This document shows positions 15,644-23,105 of a DNA stretch of 64,000 nt, one piece after another (within the stretch, counting starts at the first letter, position 1; every line of letters begins with the position of its first letter). The DNA comes from Brevibacillus sp. SYP-B805. GTDB taxonomy: Bacteria; Bacillota; Bacilli; Brevibacillales; Brevibacillaceae. The DNA lies in the NCBI RefSeq assembly GCF_011059135.1, contig NZ_JAALGD010000009.1:1-64000 (forward strand), in the 5' to 3' direction. Under the pieces are notes generated by a model. That model had not been told where the DNA came from, did no database searches, and saw only the letters and a program-made list of their open reading frames with translations. The position numbers and the translations under genes were made by a program.

Positions 15644-15753
15644 GTATTCCGTTTTGGCATCATCCATGATAGCGATTTGGTATTTTCTCTATACTCACCA
15701 TTGATCTACACTTATGACATACAACGGATCAATCAAAGTCAGAGGGTATGTCT

Positions 15754-16833
15754 ATGCAGTCACGAATCTTTTTTACACTGCTGCTTGCATGCGCGGGGGG
15801 AGGGCTGTTTGCCTGGGTTCATTCTCCGCTGCCATGGCTGCTGGGGCCGTTGGTTACCATCGTGGCCGCCGTGTTCCTTGGGGTAACCGGACTCCAGGCT
15901 CCCGCGTGGTTTCGGAAAGCAGGGCTGATCGTGGTCGGGATTACCCTGGGGCTGCGGATTACGCCGCAGATCTGGCAAACCATGTCCGATCATCTGGGGC
16001 TGATGCTGCTTGCCACGATCGTTACGGTATGTTTCGGAATGCTGAATGCCTGGATCCTGCATAAGTGGCGCAATGTGGATCTGGTCACGTCCCTCTTCAG
16101 CAACATCCCGGGCGGGCTGTCCGAGATGGTCACCATCGGGCAGAATCTGGGGGGCAACCTGCAGATCATTTCCATCTTTCACTCGATACGGGTCGTCATC
16201 ATTGTCTGTGTGACCCCGTATGTCGCCACATTGCTTCCGCATCAAATGACAGCGGCGGCCATCCTGTCCGGCGGCCACCTGCTGGGAGCCGTGGAAACCG
16301 TCAGTCTCCTCGCCGGCGGGGCTCTGATCGCGCTGGTGGCTTCACGGTTAAGAATTCCTGCCCCGTTTTTGCTAGGTCCTCTGCTGATGGCGGCCGTTTT
16401 GTCGGCAAGCGTGTCGTTTGCAGAGGGGCCGCCGGTTCTTGCCGATTTCCTGGTCAAGGGCGCCCAGGTTCTTATCGGCATCAGCATCGGGGTGGAATTC
16501 AAACGGGAAGATCTGGGGAAACATCGCCCCTTCTTTCTCCTGGGGCTCGTCCAATCCCTGTTTCTGTTTGGAATGAGCCTTTCGCTGGCACTCCTTCTTT
16601 CCTACGCGGCCGACATGGAGAGAATCACCAGCATCTTGTCAACGGCGCCGGGGGGTATTGCAGAGATGAGCCTGACGGCGCTTGCCACGGGGGCGGACCC
16701 GCTGCTGGTGACGGCTTTTCAACTGTTCCGCGTTTTGTTTATCGTTACCGTCTTCTCCTTTTTGATTCGAGCCTATGTGAAGAAAGCTGCGGCCAGGGTT
16801 CGACAGCTGGAGACCGATCATGAAGTTTCCTAA
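15754..16833 (+). CDS. AbrB-family (PF05145) integral membrane protein
   Basis: A 359-residue membrane protein made of two similar halves of about five helices each. The halves share the IPGGLSEMVTIGQ and APGGIAEMSLTAL motifs, near residues 117 and 297. This is the PF05145 family, named AbrB or putative ammonia monooxygenase in databases; that name is misleading since no enzyme activity is shown, and a transporter is more likely. ATG 15754 is chosen because AGAGGG lies 7 nt upstream; another ATG at 15748 is too close to it. Probably controlled by the upstream LysR protein. Confidence 0.8.
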   Translation: MQSRIFFTLLLACAGGGLFAWVHSPLPWLLGPLVTIVAAVFLGVTGLQAPAWFRKAGLIVVGITLGLRITPQIWQTMSDHLGLMLLATIVTVCFGMLNAWILHKWRNVDLVTSLFSNIPGGLSEMVTIGQNLGGNLQIISIFHSIRVVIIVCVTPYVATLLPHQMTAAAILSGGHLLGAVETVSLLAGGALIALVASRLRIPAPFLLGPLLMAAVLSASVSFAEGPPVLADFLVKGAQVLIGISIGVEFKREDLGKHRPFFLLGLVQSLFLFGMSLSLALLLSYAADMERITSILSTAPGGIAEMSLTALATGADPLLVTAFQLFRVLFIVTVFSFLIRAYVKKAAARVRQLETDHEVS

Positions 16834-16915
16834 TCAAACAGGCGGATTGGCGCGCATCTCCGGAACAACCCGGGAGCGTTCCTGCTGTTTGAAAATTAAA
16901 GGAATGGCATTCTCT

Positions 16916-16948
16916 TCCCTCCGCTTGGGAACCCTATCGGTGGAGGGA
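16916..16948 (+). promoter_or_regulatory. Hairpin sequestering the M42 peptidase ribosome site
   Basis: TCCCTCC (16916-16922) is perfectly complementary to GGAGGGA (16942-16948), which contains the ribosome site and the first base of the ATG. Pairing would hide the start, a layout that allows translational control. Confidence 0.4.
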
Positions 16949-18069
16949 TGATGATGGACAAAGACTTGGCGTTAATGAAAGAACTGACCGAAGCAGCGGG
17001 GCCGGCCGGATTTGAGGTGCAGATTCATGAGGTGATGAAGCAGCATCTCACCCGCTTGTCCACGGAGGTGCTGTCGGATAACCTGGGCGGCATCGCGGGC
17101 AGGCGAGGCACCCACGGGCCCAAAATCATGCTGGCGGCTCATATGGATGAAGTGGCGTTTATGGTGACGCAGGTAACCAAGGACGGCTTTTTGCGGTTCC
17201 AGCCGCTTGGCGGGTGGTGGGGCCATGTCATGCTGGCTCAACGGGTTACCGTCTTGACCAAAAAAGGAGCGCTGACCGGGGTGATCGGATCGAAGGCGCC
17301 CCATGTGCTGTCCATCGAAGAGAGACGGAATGTGCTGGAACCGGAAACCATGTTTGTCGATATCGGGGCGGCAAGCAGGGAGGAAGCGGAGCGGTTTGGC
17401 GTGGATGTGGGCGATCCGGTGGTTCCGGTCTGCCCGTTTGAGATTCTCCCCAATCCCAAGATGCTGCTCGCGAAAGCCTGGGACAACCGAGCCGGCTGCT
17501 ATATGGCCCTGAAGGCGCTGGAGAGCCTTCAGCAAGAGAGCCATCCCAATATCGTCTATGCGGGAGCAACCGTCCAGGAGGAAGTGGGGCTGCGCGGTGC
17601 GGAAACGTTGGCCCACACTATTGCGCCCGACATCGCCTTTGCCCTGGATGTGGGCGTCGCGGAGGATACCCCCGGCATGAGCGGGAAAGAGGAGCATATC
17701 AGGCTGGGAGCGGGGCCGCTGTTGGGGTTTTATGACCGCAGCATGATTCCTCACCTGCACCTGCGCGATTTCGTCATCGAAACGGCGCGGGAGAACGGGA
17801 TCCCCTATCAAATCGAGATCATGCCGGGCGGCGGAACCGATGCGGGTAAATTCCATACGGTGAACCGCGGGATCCCCTCCATGGTCATCGGCGTTGCGGC
17901 CCGCTATATCCACAGCCATGTCTCCGTTGTCCACCGCGATGATCTGGACAACGCCGTCAGGCTGCTCGTCGCGCTCATCAAGCGGCTGGATGAAACGGCG
18001 GTCCAGCACATCAAAGGAATGGGCAGCAGACGGGTTGGGGAAAAGGAATACGCCCGGATGGGGGTGTAA
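16948..18069 (+). CDS. M42-family metallo-aminopeptidase
   Basis: A 373-residue enzyme of the M42 (glutamyl/leucyl aminopeptidase, cellulase M-like) family. Metal and catalytic motifs are visible in order: H65 and D67 in AAHMDEVAF, D179 in WDNRAG, E211-E212 in VQEEVGLRG, then FALDVGVAED, GGGTDAGKFH and IHSHVSV. These proteins are cytosolic, usually form 12-mers and trim peptides with Zn or Co. Three ATG codons in a row follow GGAGGG. The gene is monocistronic, with a hairpin right after it. Exact residue preference is not readable. Confidence 0.92.
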   Translation: MMMDKDLALMKELTEAAGPAGFEVQIHEVMKQHLTRLSTEVLSDNLGGIAGRRGTHGPKIMLAAHMDEVAFMVTQVTKDGFLRFQPLGGWWGHVMLAQRVTVLTKKGALTGVIGSKAPHVLSIEERRNVLEPETMFVDIGAASREEAERFGVDVGDPVVPVCPFEILPNPKMLLAKAWDNRAGCYMALKALESLQQESHPNIVYAGATVQEEVGLRGAETLAHTIAPDIAFALDVGVAEDTPGMSGKEEHIRLGAGPLLGFYDRSMIPHLHLRDFVIETARENGIPYQIEIMPGGGTDAGKFHTVNRGIPSMVIGVAARYIHSHVSVVHRDDLDNAVRLLVALIKRLDETAVQHIKGMGSRRVGEKEYARMGV

Positions 18070-18073
18070 GCGT

Positions 18074-18100
18074 ACGGACGGGAGGCATGATCCCGTCCGT
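18074..18100 (+). terminator. Probable terminator after M42 peptidase
   Basis: ACGGACGGGA (18074-18083) and TCCCGTCCGT (18091-18100) form a 10-bp stem with 7-nt loop. The T-run is weak (GCTTTG). Confidence 0.55.
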
Positions 18101-18151
18101 GCTTTGATTGGAATCGGTTGCGGCCACCCCGGGCTTTTTTCATGCAAATCC

Positions 18152-18180
18152 TTGACATGTAGGATAGGGGGGTATAGTAT
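18152..18180 (+). promoter_or_regulatory. copZ promoter with G-tract CsoR-like element
   Basis: -35 TTGACA (18152-18157), 17-nt spacer, -10 TAGTAT (18175-18180). The spacer holds TAGGGGGGTAT, a GGTAT half with G-tract like those in CsoR-family operators; the opposite ATACC half is not perfect. Confidence 0.55.
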
Positions 18181-18219
18181 ATAAAGCGAAAGGAAATGTT
18201 GGAGAGAAAGGGAGAATTC

Positions 18220-18423
18220 ATGATGAAAAACGTTACCTTGCAAGTAGAAGGGATGTCCTGCAATCACTGCGTCGCTACCATCGAAGGCGCGTTAAGGGAA
18301 ATTGGCGCTTCGGGCAAAGTGGACCTGGCGGGAAAAACGGTTTCGGTCACCTTTGATGAAGAGAAGGTGAGCCTCGAGGCTGTCAAGGAAGCGATTGAGG
18401 AACAAGGCTACGATGTGAAGTAA
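18220..18423 (+). CDS. copZ: Heavy-metal-associated copper chaperone, CopZ-like
   Basis: A 67-residue single HMA domain. The metal site GMSCNHC has C14 and C17, and the fold continues through KVDLAGKTVSVTFDEEKV to EEQGYDVK, as in CopZ. It should carry Cu(I) in the cytosol. AAGGGAG lies 5-8 nt before the paired ATGs (18220, 18223). No copA ATPase or csoR gene is adjacent, so the partner is elsewhere. The promoter carries a G-tract element suggesting CsoR-type control. Mercury or zinc binding is an alternative for isolated HMA domains. Confidence 0.88.
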   Translation: MMKNVTLQVEGMSCNHCVATIEGALREIGASGKVDLAGKTVSVTFDEEKVSLEAVKEAIEEQGYDVK

Positions 18424-18552
18424 GGAGAAAACGGTTCAGCGGGGTGCAGGTGTGGGGGCACATTCGTGGTAATGCCCGGGATTCAGGTGGGAGGCCACGA
18501 AAAAACCCCAGGCGGCTTTCATGCGGGATTGGATATCCGGCTACCTGCGGTT

Positions 18553-18741
18553 TTAGCGCTCTTTTCTTTTGCTGATCCAGTTCAAGCTGTCCCCGCGGAT
18601 AATCGTGCCCTGGAGGACAAAGCTGATCAGGAATAGGGCAATGATGGTTACCAGGCGAATTGGTCCGTTTGAAACAAGAATGGCCGCAATTCCCAATGCC
18701 AACGCGGTGATCAATAAGAAGACAACCGTTTTCCCGTTCAT
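18553..18741 (-). CDS. Small two-helix membrane protein, unknown function
   Basis: A 62-residue protein (MNGKTVVFLLITALALGIAA...) with two hydrophobic helices (about 5-24 and 29-49) and a basic tail, NWISKRKER. A GTG six nt earlier is an alternative start. Hydrophobic periodicity and the positive-inside tail support a real gene, but no family is recognised. It is convergent with copZ. Confidence 0.5.
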   Translation of the reverse strand: MNGKTVVFLLITALALGIAAILVSNGPIRLVTIIALFLISFVLQGTIIRGDSLNWISKRKER

Positions 18742-19120
18742 GATCACACCGTCCCCACTTCATGATCCCTTTGCTATATATACGGACGTGACGAACGAAA
18801 GTTTTCGGAAAGCCACCTTGTTCGAGGTGGCTTCAGGCTGATGACAAACTTCTGTTTGGGGCATGGAGGAATGGGGCCAGGCGAGCTCCTTTGACGACCG
18901 ACTCAGCGGAGAAACAAAGATGCGGGGTCACAGGGGGCGATAGTCTCACATCTGTGAAATACCAAGATGTTGAACCCCTGCCCGCGTCGCGTTTCGGAGC
19001 GGACAAAAGCCCACTTCCTCGCGGGGCGTCAAGAGAGCGAGCAGGAACCATTACCCATGATCGACCGACGTTGTCTGCACAATGAAGCTACCTTATCCGA
19101 GGTGGCTTTTTTGCGTCTTG
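18742..19120. other. Gene-free stretch bounded by two similar hairpins
   Basis: No convincing gene is present. AGCCACCT/AGGTGGCT (18811-18832) and GAAGCTACCT/AGGTGGCTT (19084-19108) are close copies of one hairpin, about 270 bp apart; the second is followed by six Ts. GC-rich sequence between them, with several short self-complementary patches, could be a structured RNA or a decayed element. The two hairpins may be duplicated terminators. Confidence 0.35.
19084..19113 (+). terminator. Intrinsic terminator-like hairpin
   Basis: AAGCTACCT pairs with AGGTGGCTT (one wobble) around a 6-nt loop, followed by six Ts (19108-19113). A near copy without the T-run lies at 18811-18832. Confidence 0.6.
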
Positions 19121-19123
19121 TTC

Positions 19124-19170
19124 CCACACTTTTTTTACGTTTTTGCGATGTTTCTGCGATACTTTTCCAA
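19124..19170 (+). promoter_or_regulatory. Candidate response-regulator repeats upstream of the coiled-coil gene
   Basis: TTTTGCGAT (19141-19149) and TTCTGCGAT (19152-19160) are direct repeats with 11-bp spacing. GTTCCCACAC (19120-19129) and CTTTTCCAACA (19162-19172) are inverted matches to the TGTTGGGAAAA-type repeats in front of the nearby response regulator gene. Confidence 0.4.
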
Positions 19171-19227
19171 CATTCTCTTTCTAGAATCAAACGTGTAGGC
19201 CAAATCTTAGACAAGGAGTGATGGTCC

Positions 19228-19923
19228 ATGAAAAAAATGGTATCGGTCTCGCTGCTTGCCGCAGCTCTGCTGGTCGGCGGAGTGGGCACCATTCATGCGG
19301 AGGAGGGGGCCCAACAGCAGGCAAAGTGGAAGCAAACCCCGGAATACCAGGCGCTGCAAACGCTGCAGGAACAGCGGAAGCAGCTGAACGAACAGCTTAA
19401 GGCTCAGGGGGAACAGAACAAGGCGGCCTGGGAAGCGCTGAAGGGGGATGTGTCCCCGGAAGTGCACGAGCAGGTGAAAAGCGTGCTGGAGGCCATCAAG
19501 CCGCTGCGGGAAGAAAACAAACAACTGGTCGCCCAGCTGAAAGAAGCCAAGCAGGCCAAGGATGAGGAGCGGGTCAGCGCTTTGAAGGCCGAGATCGCCG
19601 CCAATCACCAGGAGATTGAAGCCAAGCTCGCCCCGATCCAAGCGGAATGGCAGCAGGTGAAGGAGCTGCATCAGTCCCTGAAACCGATCAAGTCGCAGGT
19701 GCAGCCGATCCGGGAAGAGAAGAAGGCCAATCATGAAAAGGTTATCCAGCTGCGAGGCGATCTGAGAGAAACGTTGAAAAATGCCAAGGAAGCGTACCAA
19801 AACGGCGCGGAGACCGAATGGAAAGAGATGCTGAACGATGCAGCCGGTCTGTTGGAACAGCTGAACGCCGTGAAGGAAGAAATTTTGACGCAAAAGCAAG
19901 CCATCTATGACGTGTTGAAGTAG
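19228..19923 (+). CDS. Secreted coiled-coil protein, unknown function
   Basis: A 231-residue protein with a classical signal peptide (MKKMVSVSLLAAALLVGGVG, cleavage after IHA near residue 24). The rest is almost entirely charged alpha-helix rich in Gln, Glu and Lys, with heptad-like segments at about 40-70, 88-170 and 185-230. AAGGAG stands 7 nt upstream. It lies directly before a two-component system, and its promoter has repeats resembling those before the response regulator gene, so it may be a cell-envelope stress output. No enzyme motif is visible. Confidence 0.75.
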   Translation: MKKMVSVSLLAAALLVGGVGTIHAEEGAQQQAKWKQTPEYQALQTLQEQRKQLNEQLKAQGEQNKAAWEALKGDVSPEVHEQVKSVLEAIKPLREENKQLVAQLKEAKQAKDEERVSALKAEIAANHQEIEAKLAPIQAEWQQVKELHQSLKPIKSQVQPIREEKKANHEKVIQLRGDLRETLKNAKEAYQNGAETEWKEMLNDAAGLLEQLNAVKEEILTQKQAIYDVLK

Positions 19924-19989
19924 TTCGGGCAGGAACCGCACGACAAAGCTGCCCAAAGGGTGGTAACCGGAATTCCTTTTGCGTCACCC

Positions 19990-20028
19990 AAGAAAGCAGT
20001 CGTTGGTTTTCCCAATGGCTGCTTTCTT
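19990..20028 (+). terminator. Intrinsic terminator after coiled-coil gene
   Basis: AAGAAAGCAG (19990-19999) pairs with CTGCTTTCTT (20019-20028); an inner TTGG/CCAA stem extends it. Palindromic T- and A-rich ends suit both strands. Confidence 0.75.
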
Positions 20029-20061
20029 ACTTCCTTTTCCATGCTGCCGTGTGTCAATGTT

Positions 20062-20079
20062 GGGAAAAGTGTGGGAAAA
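20062..20079 (+). promoter_or_regulatory. GGGAAAA direct repeats at 11-bp spacing upstream of response regulator
   Basis: GGGAAAA at 20062-20068 and 20073-20079, exactly 11 bp apart, in the context TGTTGGGAAAAGTGTGGGAA. OmpR-type regulators bind such repeats, so the operon may be self-regulated. Confidence 0.45.
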
Positions 20080-20135
20080 CAGCAGGCCCAAATGTGTTGT
20101 AAAATGAGAGAAAACGCACGTTGCGGAGGAAACGC

Positions 20136-20858
20136 ATGAACGCATACCGCATTGCCATCGTGGATGATGATTCCAATATTCGCCAGATTGTCGAGGCCTA
20201 TCTGCAGAAGGAAGGATACACCACCGTCGGACTGGATACTGCGGAGGAGGCACTGCGCCTGTGGCAGGAGAATCCGCCGGATCTATGGGTGCTGGACATC
20301 ATGCTGCCCGGGATGAACGGGTACGAATTCTGCCGCCGCATTCGCATGGAGACGGAAGCGCCGATTATCATGATTTCGGCCCGGGACGAAGAAGTGGACA
20401 AGATTCTCGGCCTGGAATTGGGCAGCGACGATTACCTCACCAAGCCGTTCAGCCCCCGCGAATTGGTGGCGCGGGTCAATCGGGCGCTCCGCCGGTGGGA
20501 GCAGATGAAGCAGCGGTTGTCGGGCGCCGCCGGGGAAGCGGCAGAAGGGCATCTGCAGCCGACAGCGAGCGCTCCAGCGCTGGTGCTGGATATGGAAAAA
20601 CGGCAGATCTTCTGGAAGGGCAAAGAGGTGGAGGTCACGGCCAAAGAGTTCCAACTGCTCCGTTTGCTCGCCGATCACCCCAATCGGGCGTTTTCGCGGG
20701 ATGAACTGCTTACCCTGGTATGGGGGGACGATTACTACGGCAGCGACCGTGTCGTCGATGACCTGATCCGCCGGATTCGCAAAAAACTGGATGGCATCCC
20801 CCTTGAAACGGTCTGGGGCTTCGGGTACCGGCTGCGGGGACAAGAGGAGAGAAGGTAG
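20136..20858 (+). CDS. OmpR/PhoB-family response regulator
   Basis: A 240-residue regulator starting at ATG 20136 after CGGAGGAAA. The receiver domain has DDD at 10-12, phospho-acceptor Asp54 in LWVLDIMLPGMNG and Lys in LTKPF. A longer than usual Ala/Gly linker (about 127-147) precedes the winged helix, which ends WGFGYRLRG. The kinase gene follows 1 nt after its stop. GGGAAAA repeats upstream suggest autoregulation, and similar inverted motifs in front of the secreted coiled-coil gene suggest that gene is a target. Confidence 0.93.
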   Translation: MNAYRIAIVDDDSNIRQIVEAYLQKEGYTTVGLDTAEEALRLWQENPPDLWVLDIMLPGMNGYEFCRRIRMETEAPIIMISARDEEVDKILGLELGSDDYLTKPFSPRELVARVNRALRRWEQMKQRLSGAAGEAAEGHLQPTASAPALVLDMEKRQIFWKGKEVEVTAKEFQLLRLLADHPNRAFSRDELLTLVWGDDYYGSDRVVDDLIRRIRKKLDGIPLETVWGFGYRLRGQEERR

Positions 20859-20859
20859 G

Positions 20860-22218
20860 ATGAAACTGCAATACCGGATTACGATCGCGTTCGGCCTGCT
20901 GCTTATCGTCGTCACGGGAGCGTCCGCCCACATGTTTTATTCGCTCCTGCTGGACAACCTGATTGAACAGCAGCGCAACGAGCTGATGCTCAAGGGCCAG
21001 ATTTGGATCGAGAGGATGAAAAATTCCCGCAGCGCCATATCACCCGAGTCGGTGGAGGAACTGCAGCGGCTTTTCGTCCCCAATCGCAAGGTGGAGATCC
21101 TGTTGGTAGGGGATAAGAGAAAGGTTCTCTACACGACGCTTCCTTCCTCCAGCTTGAAAGATTGGCTCAACGATCTGGAGCGCAGGGCGGAAAAGCGAAA
21201 AGAGCGCAGGACGTGGCTGATTGGCAGCGATGATTATATCGTCGTCACCCTTCCCATGCAGAACGGAGAGAGCCGGAGGCTGCTGCTGGCCGTGCCCGTT
21301 CGGGGGGTGAAGGAGATCCGCGTCGAACTGACCCGGAATATCATGGGCACCCTGCTTGTGGGCGTGATTTTCGCCATTCTCCTGAGTTTCCTCATCACCC
21401 GAAGCCTGGTGGAGCCCTTGAGCAAGCTGGTCAGGGAAATCAAGAAAGTCCAGCTCCGAAAGTTTGCCGAGGTTCAGTACGTCCCGGCGACCGGCGAGAT
21501 CGCCGAGGTGTCGGAAAGCGTCTATTTTATGGCGCAGGAGCTGGATCGTTTCCACGACATCCAGAAGCAGTTTTTTCAAAATGCCTCCCATGAATTAAAA
21601 ACCCCGCTGATGTCCATTCAGGGGTACGCGGAGGGGATCCGCGACGGGGTATTTACCGGGGATGCCGCCCGCCAAGGCCTGGATGTGATTGTCCAGGAGA
21701 CGACGCGGCTGAAAAAGATTGTGACCGAAATGATTCTGTTGGGAAAGCTGGAAAGCGAGGAGCATCTCTTCCATCCGGAAGCGGTCTCGGCAGTGGAACT
21801 GGTCAACCAGGCGATCGAGCGGTTGGACCCGATCCGGCTGAAGCAGGGGATCACCATTGCGGTGCGGAAGGAAGATGCGGAACCGTGCGTGTTCGTAGAC
21901 CGGGAGAAATTCCTGCAGGCGCTGATCAACATTCTCGGGAACGCCCTGCGCCATGCCAGGGAACATATCGACGTGAAGCTGGAAGAGCGGAAAAACCAGC
22001 TATGGATCGACATCGTGGACGATGGGGAAGGCATTCCGGAAGCGCTGCTCCCTCATCTGTTTCACCGTTTCGTCAAAGGAAAAAACGGGGAGACCGGCCT
22101 GGGGTTGGCTATCTCCCGTGCCATCATTGAGCGGTCCGGGGGGACGATTGAGGCTCACAACGGGGTGATTGCCGGCGCCACTTTTCGCATCAAGCTGCCT
22201 TTGCAAAAAAATCCTTAG
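20860..22218 (+). CDS. Membrane sensor histidine kinase
   Basis: A 452-residue kinase. TM1 is about 10-30, an extracytoplasmic region of some 130 residues follows, TM2 is about 165-185, then HAMP (to about 230), HisKA with the phospho-acceptor His244 in NASHELKTPL, and HATPase_c with NILGNALRHA, DDGEGIP and GETGLGLAIS. The extracytoplasmic part has no recognised ligand domain and is rich in Arg and Lys. The ATG is 1 nt after the regulator's stop. It likely senses an envelope signal. A terminator overlaps its stop codon. Confidence 0.92.
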   Translation: MKLQYRITIAFGLLLIVVTGASAHMFYSLLLDNLIEQQRNELMLKGQIWIERMKNSRSAISPESVEELQRLFVPNRKVEILLVGDKRKVLYTTLPSSSLKDWLNDLERRAEKRKERRTWLIGSDDYIVVTLPMQNGESRRLLLAVPVRGVKEIRVELTRNIMGTLLVGVIFAILLSFLITRSLVEPLSKLVREIKKVQLRKFAEVQYVPATGEIAEVSESVYFMAQELDRFHDIQKQFFQNASHELKTPLMSIQGYAEGIRDGVFTGDAARQGLDVIVQETTRLKKIVTEMILLGKLESEEHLFHPEAVSAVELVNQAIERLDPIRLKQGITIAVRKEDAEPCVFVDREKFLQALINILGNALRHAREHIDVKLEERKNQLWIDIVDDGEGIPEALLPHLFHRFVKGKNGETGLGLAISRAIIERSGGTIEAHNGVIAGATFRIKLPLQKNP

Positions 22219-22246
22219 CCACATAGAGCGGCTGAGGATTTTTTTC
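22211..22246 (+). terminator. Intrinsic terminator overlapping kinase stop codon
   Basis: ATCCTTAGCC (22211-22220) pairs with GGCTGAGGAT (22230-22239), followed by Ts; A-rich sequence precedes it. Confidence 0.85.
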
Positions 22247-22266
22247 ATGGTTTTTTCAGAAAAGCC

Positions 22267-22290
22267 CGGTAAGATGGTCTTACCTTACCG
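22267..22290. promoter_or_regulatory. Inverted repeat before the redox operon
   Basis: CGGTAAG (22267-22273) is complementary to CTTACCG (22284-22290), with an extra CTTACC overlapping it. The repeat stands just upstream of the AGGAGG ribosome site of the Pro-rich gene. It may be an operator for the operon's own regulator or an mRNA leader stem. Confidence 0.4.
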
Positions 22291-22307
22291 AGCAGGAGGA
22301 TTCGGGA

Positions 22308-23075
22308 ATGAAGCGTTCCAAATGGTTGAAATGGAAGATGGGAGGAGGGGTGGTGTTTGCCCTTGCCATGCTTTTTCAATCGGCCAAGGCCGATCCGGCA
22401 TTTGAAGCAGCGCATGAGCGGGCGCTGCAGGCGCAGATTGATTCCGATGAGCCGGAGGACGCCGCCGATGACGATCAGGTGATGAATGAGGGGGAACAAG
22501 GGAATCTGCCCGAGGATGCGGAGAGGATCGGCGTCACGGATACCCATACGGTGGAAGCGGCAACAAATTTGTCGCAGGGGCGGTCGCCAGCAGCGGAGAG
22601 CCCTGCTGCCGCCATGGAAGGAAAGCAGCAGATGTCTGCCGCCCCCGCCGCTTCAACCAACAGCGCCCGGAAACAGGCGAGCGGCAGCTCAAGGGCCGCA
22701 TCGCCAAAGGGGAAAGCGGCGCATCCGAGCCTACCGGTGAAAAAGCCGAACAGCGGCAGTCCAAGCCCGCAGCCGTCGCCCATCCCTCCCGATATCGCGG
22801 GTTCCGCCGTTGGCCCGCAAGCGCCCGTCCCACCGGATATTCCGTCGCAGCCACTGCCCGCTCCTCCGGATATCCCTGCGCAGCCATCGCCCGCTCCGGC
22901 CGTTCCGTCAACCGTGCCCGCTCCCCCCACGGTCACGGAGACAAACGATGGAAACAGCCAGGTGGCGGAGACGCAGCCGGCCGAAGAGCAGGATTCCGGA
23001 AGCAGCGCACACCGTTCGTCGGATTCCCGGCCTGAAAAGCGGAAAAAATCCCATACCAAAAGCCGCCGCTCCTGA
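22308..23075 (+). CDS. Secreted proline-rich low-complexity protein
   Basis: A 255-residue protein with an N-terminal hydrophobic segment (about 11-28, cleavage likely after AKA), an acidic region (45-75), an Ala/Ser-rich stretch, then a Pro-rich region (about 140-220) with three PPDI units, and a basic tail (RPEKRKKSHTKSRRS). It looks like an extended linker or wall-spanning protein and has no catalytic motif or flavinylation motif. It is the first gene of an operon with apbE and a ferric-reductase-like membrane protein, so it may be the extracytoplasmic scaffold of that redox system. Function unknown. Confidence 0.65.
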   Translation: MKRSKWLKWKMGGGVVFALAMLFQSAKADPAFEAAHERALQAQIDSDEPEDAADDDQVMNEGEQGNLPEDAERIGVTDTHTVEAATNLSQGRSPAAESPAAAMEGKQQMSAAPAASTNSARKQASGSSRAASPKGKAAHPSLPVKKPNSGSPSPQPSPIPPDIAGSAVGPQAPVPPDIPSQPLPAPPDIPAQPSPAPAVPSTVPAPPTVTETNDGNSQVAETQPAEEQDSGSSAHRSSDSRPEKRKKSHTKSRRS

Positions 23076-23105
23076 GATGTAAACAATACGGAGGGGAGAA
23101 AAACG

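Noticed and set aside
22308-23075. Flavinylation target for ApbE
   Set aside because: No D-x-x-S/T-G-A-S/T motif or FMN_bind domain was seen in the Pro-rich protein.
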